A DNA stretch of 64,000 nt from Sphingobacterium sp. UT-1RO-CII-1 (GCF_026711005.1 NZ_JAPPVJ010000005.1:379257-443256), one strand, 5' to 3'; numbered from the stretch's first letter, positions 35,629-46,104 are shown. Translations and numbers: made by a program. Notes: a model not told the origin generated them from the letters alone.

Positions 35629-38600
35629 ATGACGAATTCTTTTAACAACTATTACGTAGAAAGGATAAGTGCTATTATTGCATCCGAAATGGCCGAACGT
35701 CCAAATCTCATATTTGTTTTATTAGGGCAAACATCCTTGTGGCATTCGCTATTACCTCGCAACAATATTGCCGATAGTCGCCATCTAATAAATGAAAACA
35801 AACACTATTCCTATAGCAAAGGCTGGTATATGCAAATGCAAAAAGCACTAGCTCTAGTGAAAGATTATCACCTGATATCCTATGCCCAGCTTTGCTATCT
35901 ACAGGCCTACGCTAGCGACACTTCGCTTCCCTTTGAAGATCGCATAATAGTTATTGAAGACAATCTACGCCAATTATTCCCACTTGATAAAGAAGATTAC
36001 ATACCGACCAACGGCCAAGATAATATAGATAGCAGACCAGCAGACCTACCATTACACCACATCGAACAATGCGTTCTGAACCAAAAATATTATTATTCAA
36101 CACGCCGACCAACCAACAATTATAAAGTCGTTCCACTTTTCCAAGAAGAAATAGAAATTGAAAAAAGCAACCAGAAAAATGCAGAGACACACAACCTGTC
36201 CTTTGACAACTTCGCCATAGACCTACTTATCAATGACCACATCAGTCAACCTATTTTAAGTACAGTCACCACCATAACGTATTATAAAAAACAGTTTCAG
36301 AACAATCGTTTACTGAGCAACCTCCGGAAATGGAACGCAGTATTAAACCGATTTGGCGGAAAACTCCAGTATAGCGCTATCCCACAAATTGAAGAAGACA
36401 ATCCCACACGAAAAGCTACGACCCAGTTATTGCAGCAACATTGGGGAGCCGACGCCACCTTTAGAATGCTCTTCATCTACAAGAACCCCGACCACACGAA
36501 TGAAGTCATTCCTATTTCGCAGGGCGATATCGTAGATACGATTATCACGGCCTATGACAACAGCAAGGCACAGCAGGAAAACAGAGATGTATTCTTGACA
36601 GCACCTACTGGCGCAGGCAAATCACTTATTTTTCAACTCCCGGCCTTTCATATCTCTAACCAAGGAGATGTCACGATTGTTATCTCTCCCCTGATCGCCT
36701 TAATGAAAGATCAGGTTGAAACCATACTCGGGGAGCGAAATTTCGAAAAAGTAGCTTACATCAATGGTGAGCTCTCTTTTTTAGAACGAGAACGCATCAT
36801 TCAACAATGTCAATCCGGATTAATCGATGTCCTGTACATGTCACCTGAATTATTCCTCTCGTACGATATCACCTACTTTATAGGAAACCGAAAAATCGGT
36901 CTATTGGCTATAGATGAAGCACACCTCATCACCACCTGGGGCAGAGACTTCAGAGTAGACTACTGGTTTCTCGGCGAACACCTGCGCAAACTGCGTGAAG
37001 TAAACCTGCAGCATTTCATCATTGTGGCCGTAACTGCTACAGCCGTATTCGGCGGGGCCAATGATATGGTTTTTGACAGTATCAGTAGTCTTCATTTAAA
37101 AAATCCGCATCTTTATATCGGTCAGGTAAAACGAGAAGACATCACCTTTGTATTTCAGAACTACTCTCCTTTTGAAAAAAAAATCCAAGCAAACAAGCTT
37201 GAACAAACGATTTCGTTTAGCAAGGACATTCATGAACTACAGTTAAAAACACTAGTATACACGCCCTATACCAAACAAATCAATAGCATCATAGAAAGTC
37301 TGAATCTAGGATTTAGCACCATCGCCACAGGATATCACGGAGGCATGACTAGCGAAAATAAAAACTTCGCTTTAGCCCAATTCAAAACAAACAAAAGAAA
37401 AATAATGTTTTGCACCAAAGCATTTGGAATGGGCGTCGATATTCCAGATGTAGATATGGTGTATCACCATGCCCCATCTGGGCTATTCTCTGATTATATT
37501 CAAGAAGTGGGCAGAGCAGCACGAAATCCAGATCTTAAGGGTTTTGCAGTTATAAACTATCACCCTGACGACCTGCTGTATGCAAAAACGCTGCATAAGA
37601 TGTCTGCGATTACTCCCTCACAGATACAACTCGTATTACGGAAAATACTACTCGCTTATCATAGCAGTGGCAAGCAAAATAACCTCTTACTATCGACAGA
37701 AGACTTCGAATATATATTTGACAAAAATCAAGATGTTCAACAGAAGATGCTTACTTCACTGATGTTTCTAGAGAAAAACTACCTTCTCGAACAAGGATTT
37801 CCAGTTTTCACAGCAAGACCAAAAAGACGTTTTATAACAGGCTATGCCAAACTTACAGACGAACACTTAGAAAAACTATCGCATCTTTACCCAAATACCT
37901 ATGAACTGATTAGTAGCCGAAAAAACGGCGAGCACATCATTGAATTTGATATCGAAAAATTCTGGAACCACTACGGTCAGAAACAAAATTTTGAAAACTT
38001 AAAATTAGCGTTTTACAACAATACGATTTTCCAGACAGATGAGATCAGCCTAGAGCCCCAACTAAAGATAATATTTGAGCGTACTGCAGAACCTTTCAAG
38101 GACCAATCGCGTAAACTGCAAAACACTTTTCATGCCATACAACGAGCTCTTCAGTCGTTTGAAGGTTTTTTCACAGCAAATCAATTTGAGCATAAATTGA
38201 AAGAACTCATTACCGACGGATGGATGGTTTCCAAAATCAGCGACCTACTTTTTACAGCCTATATTAAAAAATCTTATGGAAGCCGTTACGGTGTGCCAAA
38301 TGTTTTTTTGAGAAAGAGAACTTTTGGTGATGAACTAAAATATCTCAATGACCCCATAGCGAGTAAGACCACTTTTGCAAGGCTGCTTACCCGATTCAAT
38401 AATCTTTTTGAAAACAACGACAGCCGTCGATCGAATCGTTTTTGCACACAAAAAAAAGTTAACTCAGACAGCTATGTAAAATTGGGCAACTTCCTCGAAA
38501 CATTGGGGGTCGCCACTTTCGAAATCAAAGGGGGCGATAAGACTATGGTACATATCCGCATCAATGCGGCTAAATACCTTGAAGTTGATAACAACAACAT

Positions 38601-39348
38601 TGAATATAACAATCAATTACTTACCGACTCCGCCGAGCGACAAGAAATCAGCTACGCACTATTCAATCATTTTTTTCAAAATGATTGGAGCAACCAAGAG
38701 CGCTGGGCGTTTATCGAAAATTACTTTTTAGGAGAGTCTACAGCAAGTTTATTAACACCCTATCCACCGACAGAAGTAAACAAAGCGGATCTAAAAAGTA
38801 GGCTGGAAAAAATCGTACATAATAGAAAAAGCATAGCCGAAGACTCTACTGAAGGAGAAAATGCCTCCGTACCTCATACGGAAGCCACGGACAGCAATCT
38901 GCATATCTTTACAGCGACCAACGACTCTATACTCGAGCAACGTAAACTGCTCACCATTCAGACGGAAAAAGAGGTTCGAACTATGCGTGTTTCTGAATGG
39001 CTAATGAATGACCCGGTAACTCTTGATAAAGAAAGAATTAAAATAGGGTTCAAGCTGGAAGGAAGAGCCTATCAAATATTAAATTCGAAACTAAGAGCTC
39101 ATCATTTCGACTATTACCGTGACACTTTGCGCTTACAAATGCGTATCGACTTCCCCAAATATAGCACATCGGTAAAAGCCCTATTGCCCTATACCGACAA
39201 GCCCACTGAATTTTACAAATGGTGGTGTGACAACCCAAATGCAGTAACACTAAACTTCAAAGAAAAATTGATGCTATTTGAGAAAGTGAATCGCAAAAAT
39301 CCGAAAACACTAAAAAGCGAACACCGAAAGATGATCGGTGGAAAATAA
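35629..39348 (+). CDS. Large RecQ-like DEAH-box DNA helicase with uncharacterised N- and C-terminal regions
   Basis: 1239 residues. The helicase core spans about 310-660: LTAPTGAGKSLIFQLPAF (Walker A, about 323), ISPLIALMKDQVE (motif Ia, RecQ-like), LLAIDEAHLITTWGRDFR (DEAH, about 428), VAVTATAV (motif III), then TKAFGMGVDIPDVDMVYHHAPSG and YIQEVGRAARNP (motifs V and VI, about 600-635). The pattern is RecQ-like, but no zinc-binding Cys cluster or HRDC domain follows. The first 300 residues and the last 570 residues match nothing I recognise. It stands alone between a decayed region and tRNA-Asn. Repair or a single-gene defence role is possible; neither is shown. Confidence 0.82.
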   Translation: MTNSFNNYYVERISAIIASEMAERPNLIFVLLGQTSLWHSLLPRNNIADSRHLINENKHYSYSKGWYMQMQKALALVKDYHLISYAQLCYLQAYASDTSLPFEDRIIVIEDNLRQLFPLDKEDYIPTNGQDNIDSRPADLPLHHIEQCVLNQKYYYSTRRPTNNYKVVPLFQEEIEIEKSNQKNAETHNLSFDNFAIDLLINDHISQPILSTVTTITYYKKQFQNNRLLSNLRKWNAVLNRFGGKLQYSAIPQIEEDNPTRKATTQLLQQHWGADATFRMLFIYKNPDHTNEVIPISQGDIVDTIITAYDNSKAQQENRDVFLTAPTGAGKSLIFQLPAFHISNQGDVTIVISPLIALMKDQVETILGERNFEKVAYINGELSFLERERIIQQCQSGLIDVLYMSPELFLSYDITYFIGNRKIGLLAIDEAHLITTWGRDFRVDYWFLGEHLRKLREVNLQHFIIVAVTATAVFGGANDMVFDSISSLHLKNPHLYIGQVKREDITFVFQNYSPFEKKIQANKLEQTISFSKDIHELQLKTLVYTPYTKQINSIIESLNLGFSTIATGYHGGMTSENKNFALAQFKTNKRKIMFCTKAFGMGVDIPDVDMVYHHAPSGLFSDYIQEVGRAARNPDLKGFAVINYHPDDLLYAKTLHKMSAITPSQIQLVLRKILLAYHSSGKQNNLLLSTEDFEYIFDKNQDVQQKMLTSLMFLEKNYLLEQGFPVFTARPKRRFITGYAKLTDEHLEKLSHLYPNTYELISSRKNGEHIIEFDIEKFWNHYGQKQNFENLKLAFYNNTIFQTDEISLEPQLKIIFERTAEPFKDQSRKLQNTFHAIQRALQSFEGFFTANQFEHKLKELITDGWMVSKISDLLFTAYIKKSYGSRYGVPNVFLRKRTFGDELKYLNDPIASKTTFARLLTRFNNLFENNDSRRSNRFCTQKKVNSDSYVKLGNFLETLGVATFEIKGGDKTMVHIRINAAKYLEVDNNNIEYNNQLLTDSAERQEISYALFNHFFQNDWSNQERWAFIENYFLGESTASLLTPYPPTEVNKADLKSRLEKIVHNRKSIAEDSTEGENASVPHTEATDSNLHIFTATNDSILEQRKLLTIQTEKEVRTMRVSEWLMNDPVTLDKERIKIGFKLEGRAYQILNSKLRAHHFDYYRDTLRLQMRIDFPKYSTSVKALLPYTDKPTEFYKWWCDNPNAVTLNFKEKLMLFEKVNRKNPKTLKSEHRKMIGGK

Positions 39349-39464
39349 CGAAAACAAATAGCTGTCAGAAGCACATGCCCTTGCTTTTACATAATTTATA
39401 CTCCTGTCTGCGAAGTTCAGCTGAGGAACTGGTCAATCTGTGCGAGAAAACACAAAGCTCTATA

Positions 39465-39501
39465 AAACACAAAAGACCTTTAAAAAAGGTCTTTTGTGTT
39501 T
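39465..39501. terminator. Bidirectional terminator between helicase and tRNA-Asn copy 2
   Basis: A perfect 16-bp stem (39465-39480 with 39486-39501, loop of A-rich bases). On the minus strand it directly follows the tRNA; on the plus strand it lies about 115 nt after the helicase stop. Confidence 0.8.
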
Positions 39502-39502
39502 G

Positions 39503-39576
39503 CTCCTGAAGCTGGGCTCGAACCAGCGACCCTCTGATTAACAGTCAGATGCTCTAACCAACTGAGCTATTCAGGA
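39503..39576 (-). tRNA. tRNA-Asn, anticodon GTT (copy 2)
   Basis: 74 nt, same sequence as the copy at 27848-27921, including the discriminator G. It lies downstream of mgtE on the same strand and ahead of its own terminator. Confidence 0.97.
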
Positions 39577-39699
39577 ATTTCTTGAAACTTCATTTCCGTT
39601 TCAGTGATGCAATTATCGGAAGTTTAAACGAACTATCCAAATATTTATTTCAATAAAAACACAACTCTCTCACTTCCAATCAGATTTTTTTTTAATGTT

Positions 39700-41073
39700 T
39701 TACATCAAAATATCACCCAGCACAAATGTCGCAATCGTAAAGTATATGATAAGCCCCGTAACGTCTACCAAAGTAGAAACAAACGGCGCTGAAGAACTTG
39801 CAGGGTCTGCACCAAGCTTTCGAAGAATAAAAGGCAACATCGCACCAACCAACGAGCCCCACATCACGACACCTACCAAAGAAAAAGCAATAGCAAAAGC
39901 ATAAAAACTCCAATCGTTGCCATAGATGCCCGAATAAGCCTGATCTACAAAAATGCGGAAGAAGCCCAGCACCCCCAGTATAATACCAAGAAGAAGACCT
40001 GAAATAATCTCTCTGCGCATAACCAGCCACCAATCCCGGAGTGTTACCTCGCCCATAGCCATAGCCTGGATAATCAATGTAGAAGCCTGAGAGCCGCTAT
40101 TACCACCACTAGACATGATTACAGGCATTAAAAGCACTAAGATGGTAGTTAGCCTATCCTCATAGTGTTTAAGCACGTTAAACGTCAGCAATTGGCCTAA
40201 AAACAAAACGATAAGCCATCCTCCCCTTTTCTTTACCAGATGAAAGATAGAAACATCCAAATAGGGTTCATCCAAAGCTTCTGTACCCCCGATTCTTTGC
40301 ATATCCTCGGTATACTCCTCATTGGCTACCCAAAGAATGTCATCGATCGTGACAATACCAAGCATGATACCCTGCTCGTCAATAACGGGTAGAGCCACCC
40401 GGTTATTCATCCTAAAGATATTGACCGCATCTTCCTGGTGGTCGTTAGCATTTAAAGAAATGAGCCGGTTATCGATTAAATCGCCAACAATAGTTTCGGG
40501 ATCTGAGATAAGCAAATCCCGGATACGAATATCATCTATTAATTTTCCGTCTGAATCTAAAACATAGAGCACATCGATCGTCTCCGACGCATTCCCATAA
40601 CGGCGGACGTGATCCAAAACCCGAGTGATGTTCCAGTGTTCTTTTACCGTAATATAATCCGGCGTCATTAAGCGACCGACACTATCTTCCGGATAGCCCA
40701 AAAGCGAGAGTGCTTCCTTCCTTTCTTCCGGCGACAGCATGATGATTAAACGCTTCACAACATCCCCTTTTAGTTCACTAAAAAAAGACGTACGGTCATC
40801 CGGCGGCATCTCATTAATCAGCTCCCTGATTTTAGCTGCGGAAAGCTTTTTAAAGATACGTTCTTGAGTAGGGAAATCTAAAATACCGAACACATGAACA
40901 GCCCGGTTTATATTCAAGGTTTCAATAAAAAGAGCGGCATGCTCAGGAAGCTCATCGATGAGTTCTTCTACATCCGAAATGTTCTGCTCATTTAAAAAAT
41001 CTCTAAGCTCGGACAACTGTCCGTTTTCCACCCAAGCCTCAAGAAGTTCCACCTTCATTTCTAATTCTTCCAT
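39700..41073 (-). CDS. mgtE: Magnesium transporter MgtE
   Basis: 457 residues from the ATG at 41073, chosen over an upstream in-frame ATG because MEELEMK begins the conserved part. An MgtE_N domain (about 20-125: PEHAALFIETL, EMPPDDRTSFFSEL) is followed by two CBS domains (about 130-255, MTPDYITVKEHWNITRVL... IDDILWV) and five membrane helices with MPVIMSSGGNSGSQASTLIIQAMA (about 315), the conserved Mg2+ pore region. Length and order agree with known MgtE channels, gated by Mg2+ on the cytoplasmic domains. Confidence 0.95.
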   Translation of the reverse strand: MEELEMKVELLEAWVENGQLSELRDFLNEQNISDVEELIDELPEHAALFIETLNINRAVHVFGILDFPTQERIFKKLSAAKIRELINEMPPDDRTSFFSELKGDVVKRLIIMLSPEERKEALSLLGYPEDSVGRLMTPDYITVKEHWNITRVLDHVRRYGNASETIDVLYVLDSDGKLIDDIRIRDLLISDPETIVGDLIDNRLISLNANDHQEDAVNIFRMNNRVALPVIDEQGIMLGIVTIDDILWVANEEYTEDMQRIGGTEALDEPYLDVSIFHLVKKRGGWLIVLFLGQLLTFNVLKHYEDRLTTILVLLMPVIMSSGGNSGSQASTLIIQAMAMGEVTLRDWWLVMRREIISGLLLGIILGVLGFFRIFVDQAYSGIYGNDWSFYAFAIAFSLVGVVMWGSLVGAMLPFILRKLGADPASSSAPFVSTLVDVTGLIIYFTIATFVLGDILM

Positions 41074-41688
41074 AACACCCTCTTTATTAAAATTCCTACA
41101 TTGGTAATATTTTATTTTGAGCAAAAGTCGGTTTTTTAGTTGGAAATAACTAATGTTTTATAAACAGCATGAAACAGTAAATTAAAACAATTCCAAGAGC
41201 GATGTAAACCGTCTAAAAAAAACAACAAAAGACAAAATGACAGTACGCCCATTTTTACCCAAGGCAGAATAAAATAGCTTACTTACCTATAAACACAGAC
41301 ACGTGCTAAAGGTTTAAATGTATCTTCAAAAATTTCGTTTTAAAAAAAAGATAGAAAATAAAAGCTCGTAAACGAACATCCCGTCGCTTCGAAAACAACA
41401 TTGTCTCAATTCGCTCAGATAATTATTTAACTTCTACTATGAGCAAGAGTTATAAAAAATACATACCTTGCACTTATATAGACGGCAGTATTCGGCAACT
41501 ATATATGCATAGCAAAAAATGAATAAAGCCTAAAAAATATTTATAAATAAGCATTTTTAAAAAGAAAAAACTAAACACATTAAAACCTATAAATCAATAC
41601 TATAAAACAATTTAACAAAACTAAAAGTTAACAAAAATAGCACAATAAAAACTAATATATTTAGCTATACGTATTTTTAAAGATAAAA
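41074..41688. other. AT-rich gap between mgtE and the metallopeptidase-like gene
   Basis: 615 nt separating divergent genes. No ORF, tRNA or clear hairpin is seen. A CAAAAATA at 41632-41639 (TATTTTTG on the minus strand) resembles a -7 box but is about 560 nt from mgtE. Nothing else stands out. Confidence 0.4.
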
Positions 41689-44496
41689 ATGACACTAAAA
41701 CACTTTAAAATCAAAATATTAGCAATACTTACATTAACATTAAGTACACATAAGGTTTCCTCTCAGATTTTCGACAACATTCAAGCGCACCCATCGATCA
41801 AATGGAAGCAAATAGACAACCCATATTTCAGGCTTATGTTCCCGGAATCGTTCGAAAAAAAAGCCCTAATATTGGCCGACAGTCTCCACTCCTATCACGG
41901 AAAAAGCAGTAGAGACCTAGCACTAAATCCTAAAAAAATAAGCTTTATCCTCCATGCAAATCATATAGAACAAAATGGTTTTGTGCAATTAGCGCCCCGA
42001 AAATCCGAGCTCTACCCTATCCCATCGGCAAGCCCCGACAACCAAGAATGGCTACCTAATTTAGCCCTCCATGAGTACAGACACGTTGCACAATTTGACA
42101 AACTGACAGGAAAAATAAAGGGGCCTTTTTTCGAACAACTGGCCTTAGCCCTCTTCGCCATCAACCTGCCTTCTTGGTATTTTGAAGGCGACGCAACACA
42201 AATTGAAACCATACATAGCAAAGGAGGGAGAGGCCGCCTACCCTCTTGGGAGATGCCGCTCCGAGCAAATATTCTATCTAGCAGAAACTACAATTTCGAT
42301 AAATATGTAATGGGGTCATTCAAAGATAATGTCCCGTCCTACTATGTAATCGGGTACATGATGAACAGCTACCTGACCAATAATTTCGGAGTAGAAAGTC
42401 ATGAGAAAATATTAGAGAGCATGAGAAAAAACCTGATCAAACCTTACAATTTCCAACAGGCATTAAGGGCAACATCAGCCCTCAACTCGCAGCAGCTTTA
42501 TAAAAAAACAACAGAAGATTTAGCCGAAAAATGGACGAAAGAAAAACCAAAAAACATCTCCGAAACAACAAAAATAGCACTTAAAAAAAGTCCCTATCCG
42601 ACCAACTATTTACTACCTCAGATAGGCGAAGACAACAAAATATACAGCTTAAAAACATCACCTCAAAACACTGCCCAGATAACGAGACTGAGTGATAATG
42701 GCGAAGAAAAAACAATAGTAAAAATAGGCTACCAAATCACTCCGAACTTCCATATCAAGGCAAATAATATCGTATGGGATGAGTATAAAAAACACCCTCG
42801 GTTTGGAAAAGAAACCTATAATATTATAAATATTCACAATATAAAAACAGGGAAAACAAAAAGTTTAAGCAGTAAAACACGCTATTATTTCCCATCATTA
42901 CACCCTTTTGCTGAACAAATAGTAACCGTAGAAGTTGACAAATCCGGCTATAGTAGCTTAATAATACTAGATGCGCAGCGTGGAAATATCGTAGAAAAAA
43001 TCGCAGCTCCACAGGGAATGCACCTGCAGCAACCAAAATACAACAACGCCGGAACACGCATAATTGCTATAGCCGTGGCAGCACAGGGCACAAATTTAAT
43101 AGAGTTTGACCTAGCATCTAAAGACCACAAATTCTTACTTAACTGGGGAGATCAACAGCTCGAACAGCCATTTTACGAAAAAGAAAGAGTGATTTTTAAA
43201 GCCCACTACAATGGAATAGACAACATATACCAACTGGAAGAAGGCACGATCAAGCCACTTACACAGGCAGAATATGGCGCGTTTAACCCTTTTATAGACC
43301 AGAAAGGAAATCTATTATACAACGACTATCAATATAATGGCTACAAAATATCTAAAAAAGAGTCCACTCCAGTTAGCGATGACCGAACAGTACGCCCTTT
43401 TTACATACAAGCTACATTGGATAGCCTAAACGAGAACAACCCCTACACTCTTAGAGATACCGCATTAAAAATCAGCAATTACAAACCGGATACACATTTA
43501 TTTAATTTTCACAGCTTATCGATTAGCAGTAACGACTTTGAAAGCTTTGACAACTACGTACCTGGGTTATTCTGGCTATCGAATGATCTCTTAAATACAA
43601 CACAGATGAAAATTGGCGCAGAGTATGACACAGATATCAATAAAACAAGATACTCGGCAGAGATCTCTTATCGTAAATTTCTCCCCATATTCACCCTAAA
43701 GTATGCAAACCGTGGGCAAATAGGTCAGGCTGTAAAAAATAACAACGATAAAGAATTGATCCCCTACAGCTTTAGAGACCACCATATCAACATGGAGATG
43801 AATATACCACTCTCCATATACCTAAAAAACCAAGTTTACAGCTACGGTTTCAATATGAGTAGCTCGTACACCAAAAGATATAATCCCAGTATTTCATTAA
43901 AAAACTTTACGGACGTCATTGCTTTCCCAATAGCTTACCAAGTATATTTCAACCGAAACAATATGCGGAGCAAAATGGATATTATGCCAAAATGGGGGCA
44001 AAATATTAGTGTGACCTACCGACACCTACCTTTTGAAAATAGGCTTTCAGGTCATATATTTTCGGTCCGTAGCAATTTTTACTTTCCTGGGCTGTTTAAA
44101 AATCACAGTATACAGTTCCGTTTGGCCTTCCAGGAAAGTAGTGGAATTTACGATTATAATTACGATATCCCCCTACCCACAGGATGGGGGCACTACAATT
44201 CGCCGATTGTAAAAAACACCAGTATGATTAATTATAGTCTTCCACTGTTGTACCCCGACTGGAGCATAGGCTCTTTAACTTATATTAAGAGACTGCAAGG
44301 GCTTGTATTTACGGATTTTCAAAATATACACCAGAGTTTATCACCAAAAAGCATAGGCATAGGCTTATCAGCAGATCTTAACATATTTCGCTACCCCCTT
44401 CCTGATATAAATTTAGCCAGCAAACTGTCTTATATTAACGACGCTACAACAAGCAGACGCATAATACCTTCCTTTAGCATAAGCTATACCTACTAA
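41689..44496 (+). CDS. Metallopeptidase-like / beta-propeller / outer-membrane barrel fusion
   Basis: 935 residues with a signal peptide (about 1-25, HKVSSQ). The N-terminal domain shows the gluzincin zinc motif H-E-Y-R-H (residues 128-132, in LALHEYRHVAQF) and a downstream Glu in WYFEGDA (about 166), the pattern of peptidase MA-like domains. Residues about 300-550 are repeats of TolB/WD40-like propeller type (LDAQRGNIVEKI, EFDLASKDHKFLL, NIYQLEEGTIKPL). From about 620 to the end strands alternate as in an outer-membrane barrel, and the last residues are SYTY with an aromatic terminus. The chain probably sits in the outer membrane with the peptidase in the periplasm. Substrate unknown. Confidence 0.65.
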   Translation: MTLKHFKIKILAILTLTLSTHKVSSQIFDNIQAHPSIKWKQIDNPYFRLMFPESFEKKALILADSLHSYHGKSSRDLALNPKKISFILHANHIEQNGFVQLAPRKSELYPIPSASPDNQEWLPNLALHEYRHVAQFDKLTGKIKGPFFEQLALALFAINLPSWYFEGDATQIETIHSKGGRGRLPSWEMPLRANILSSRNYNFDKYVMGSFKDNVPSYYVIGYMMNSYLTNNFGVESHEKILESMRKNLIKPYNFQQALRATSALNSQQLYKKTTEDLAEKWTKEKPKNISETTKIALKKSPYPTNYLLPQIGEDNKIYSLKTSPQNTAQITRLSDNGEEKTIVKIGYQITPNFHIKANNIVWDEYKKHPRFGKETYNIINIHNIKTGKTKSLSSKTRYYFPSLHPFAEQIVTVEVDKSGYSSLIILDAQRGNIVEKIAAPQGMHLQQPKYNNAGTRIIAIAVAAQGTNLIEFDLASKDHKFLLNWGDQQLEQPFYEKERVIFKAHYNGIDNIYQLEEGTIKPLTQAEYGAFNPFIDQKGNLLYNDYQYNGYKISKKESTPVSDDRTVRPFYIQATLDSLNENNPYTLRDTALKISNYKPDTHLFNFHSLSISSNDFESFDNYVPGLFWLSNDLLNTTQMKIGAEYDTDINKTRYSAEISYRKFLPIFTLKYANRGQIGQAVKNNNDKELIPYSFRDHHINMEMNIPLSIYLKNQVYSYGFNMSSSYTKRYNPSISLKNFTDVIAFPIAYQVYFNRNNMRSKMDIMPKWGQNISVTYRHLPFENRLSGHIFSVRSNFYFPGLFKNHSIQFRLAFQESSGIYDYNYDIPLPTGWGHYNSPIVKNTSMINYSLPLLYPDWSIGSLTYIKRLQGLVFTDFQNIHQSLSPKSIGIGLSADLNIFRYPLPDINLASKLSYINDATTSRRIIPSFSISYTY

Positions 44497-44521
44497 AAGA
44501 GAAAGACCGTTGCCTGAAAGT

Positions 44522-44557
44522 AAAAAGGCTATTCCGATATTCCGGAATAGCCTTTTT
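44522..44557. terminator. Bidirectional terminator between the fusion gene and pgk
   Basis: A perfect 15-bp stem (44522-44536 with 44543-44557) with A5 and T5 at the ends of its arms, located in the gap between converging genes. Confidence 0.85.
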
Positions 44558-44576
44558 CATTATAGATTAAGCTGGC

Positions 44577-45767
44577 TTAATCATTCAAAGCCTTAACCCC
44601 TGGCAATACTTTACCTTCCATATACTCCAATAAAGCCCCTCCACCAGTACTTACATAACTAACATGCTCTGTCATTCCAAACTTAGATACAGCTGCTGCC
44701 GAATCGCCACCACCGATTAAAGAAAAAGCACCTCTTTCTGTCGCACCTACAACTGCATCAGCAACCGCACGTGTTCCTTTGGCGAAAGTATCAAATTCAA
44801 AAACACCCATCGGGCCATTCCACAACAACGTATTGGAAGCATGAATTACATCCGCAAAGTGCGCTGACGACTCAGGGCCGATATCTAAACCTTCTCTATC
44901 AGCAGGAATAGCATCGTTCGCTCCATTATATACATCCGCATCATTGGCAAAACGATCTGCAATCTGCGCATCTGTTGGAAGAACAAGGTTAACACCTTTT
45001 TTCTCTGCTTTTTTAAGTAGTTCATTAGCCAAATCAAGCTTATCCAGTTCCACTAAAGATTTACCGATCTCGCCACCTTGAGCTTTCACAAAAGTATAAG
45101 CCATTCCACCGCCAATGATAAGATTATCTACCTTGTCCAACAACGCTTCGATCAGCTCAATCTTATCAGACACTTTTGCTCCTCCCATAATTGCTGTAAA
45201 AGGACGATCCGGGTTATTCATTATTTTTTCAGCGTTATTGATTTCCGCCGCCATCAAATAACCTGCAAACTTATTGCCTGGAAAGAAATCTGCAACCACA
45301 GCTGTAGAAGCGTGTGCACGATGTGCTGTTCCAAATGCATCGTTCACATATACATCGCCAAGTTTAGACAATTTCTCTGCAAATGCACGATCGCCTTTTT
45401 CTTCCTCTTTATAGAATCTTAAGTTTTCCAACAAAAGAACTTCACCAGCAGCCAAGTTTTGACTAACTTTTAAAGCTTCCTCACCAATACAGTCATCAGC
45501 AAATTTTACCGCAACGCCCAAAACATCAGAAAGATGCTTAACAATATGTCTTAACGAATATTTATCTGTAGGGCCATCTTTAGGCCTGCCTAAATGTGAC
45601 ATTAACACTACTGAGCCGCCATCAGCCAAGATCTTTTTTATGGTAGCTTTAGCTCCCTGAATCCGGTTATCATCCGTTATAGTAAAGTTCTCATCTAGAG
45701 GAACGTTAAAGTCTACGCGAACTAAGGCTCTTTTGCCCGAAAAATTCAACTCATCAATTGTTTTCAT
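44577..45767 (-). CDS. pgk: Phosphoglycerate kinase
   Basis: 396 residues, the normal size for this glycolytic enzyme (1,3-bisphosphoglycerate + ADP to 3-phosphoglycerate + ATP). [15 protein letters not shown] (signature, residues 13-27), [57 protein letters not shown] and [14 protein letters not shown] with C-terminal [13 protein letters not shown] are all present. Its 5' region carries a 23-bp motif (45799-45821) shared with two other loci of the window. No gapA is adjacent. Confidence 0.97.
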   Translation of the reverse strand: MKTIDELNFSGKRALVRVDFNVPLDENFTITDDNRIQGAKATIKKILADGGSVVLMSHLGRPKDGPTDKYSLRHIVKHLSDVLGVAVKFADDCIGEEALKVSQNLAAGEVLLLENLRFYKEEEKGDRAFAEKLSKLGDVYVNDAFGTAHRAHASTAVVADFFPGNKFAGYLMAAEINNAEKIMNNPDRPFTAIMGGAKVSDKIELIEALLDKVDNLIIGGGMAYTFVKAQGGEIGKSLVELDKLDLANELLKKAEKKGVNLVLPTDAQIADRFANDADVYNGANDAIPADREGLDIGPESSAHFADVIHASNTLLWNGPMGVFEFDTFAKGTRAVADAVVGATERGAFSLIGGGDSAAAVSKFGMTEHVSYVSTGGGALLEYMEGKVLPGVKALND

Positions 45768-45798
45768 ACCTGTATATATCTATTTTTTTTTATCTATT

Positions 45799-45821
45799 AT
45801 ATGAAATACGCATACGCATTT
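45799..45821. promoter_or_regulatory. Shared upstream motif, site A (pgk)
   Basis: Consensus of the three sites: ATATGRAATACKCA, five variable bases, then ATTT. Site A ends 31 nt before the pgk ATG. It is also a 20-bp imperfect palindrome (GAAATACGCA/TACGCATTTC, 45803-45822). Confidence 0.5.
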
Positions 45822-46104
45822 CTATTTATTCACTATTTATTACCCTGATCTTATCGATGAACGCCTGCCCACTACTTCCTAAAAAGAACAACCACAGGCA
45901 CAAATAACCTTATATCACCCGACTTTTAAAGCAACAGCGTCAATAACCAACCTCTCCAGCAGAAGGGAAGCTATATAAACACGTCTGACCTTACAGATCA
46001 ACTATGTGTATAAGTAAGAAGTATGGTTTCAAGTTGATCTTTTATTATTAAAGCCATAAATATAAAAAAAAGCACCGAATTTTATCATTCGGTGCTCTAT
46101 ATTT
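45822..46104. other. Gap upstream of pgk holding the sppA terminator
   Basis: No gene is seen between pgk and sppA except the sppA terminator (46071-46096) and the pgk control motif just before this stretch. Confidence 0.4.
46071..46096 (-). terminator. Terminator after sppA
   Basis: Stem AGCACCGAAT/ATTCGGTGCT with a 6-nt loop and T8 following on the minus strand. Confidence 0.85.

Noticed and set aside
27848-39576. Integrated element with att sites at tRNA-Asn
   Set aside because: No integrase gene, and the repeat is the whole tRNA rather than its 3' part, so I do not call a mobile element.
39713-40033. 106-codon frame in the end of mgtE
   Set aside because: Alternative frame on the same strand as mgtE; the conserved MgtE residues lie in the other frame.
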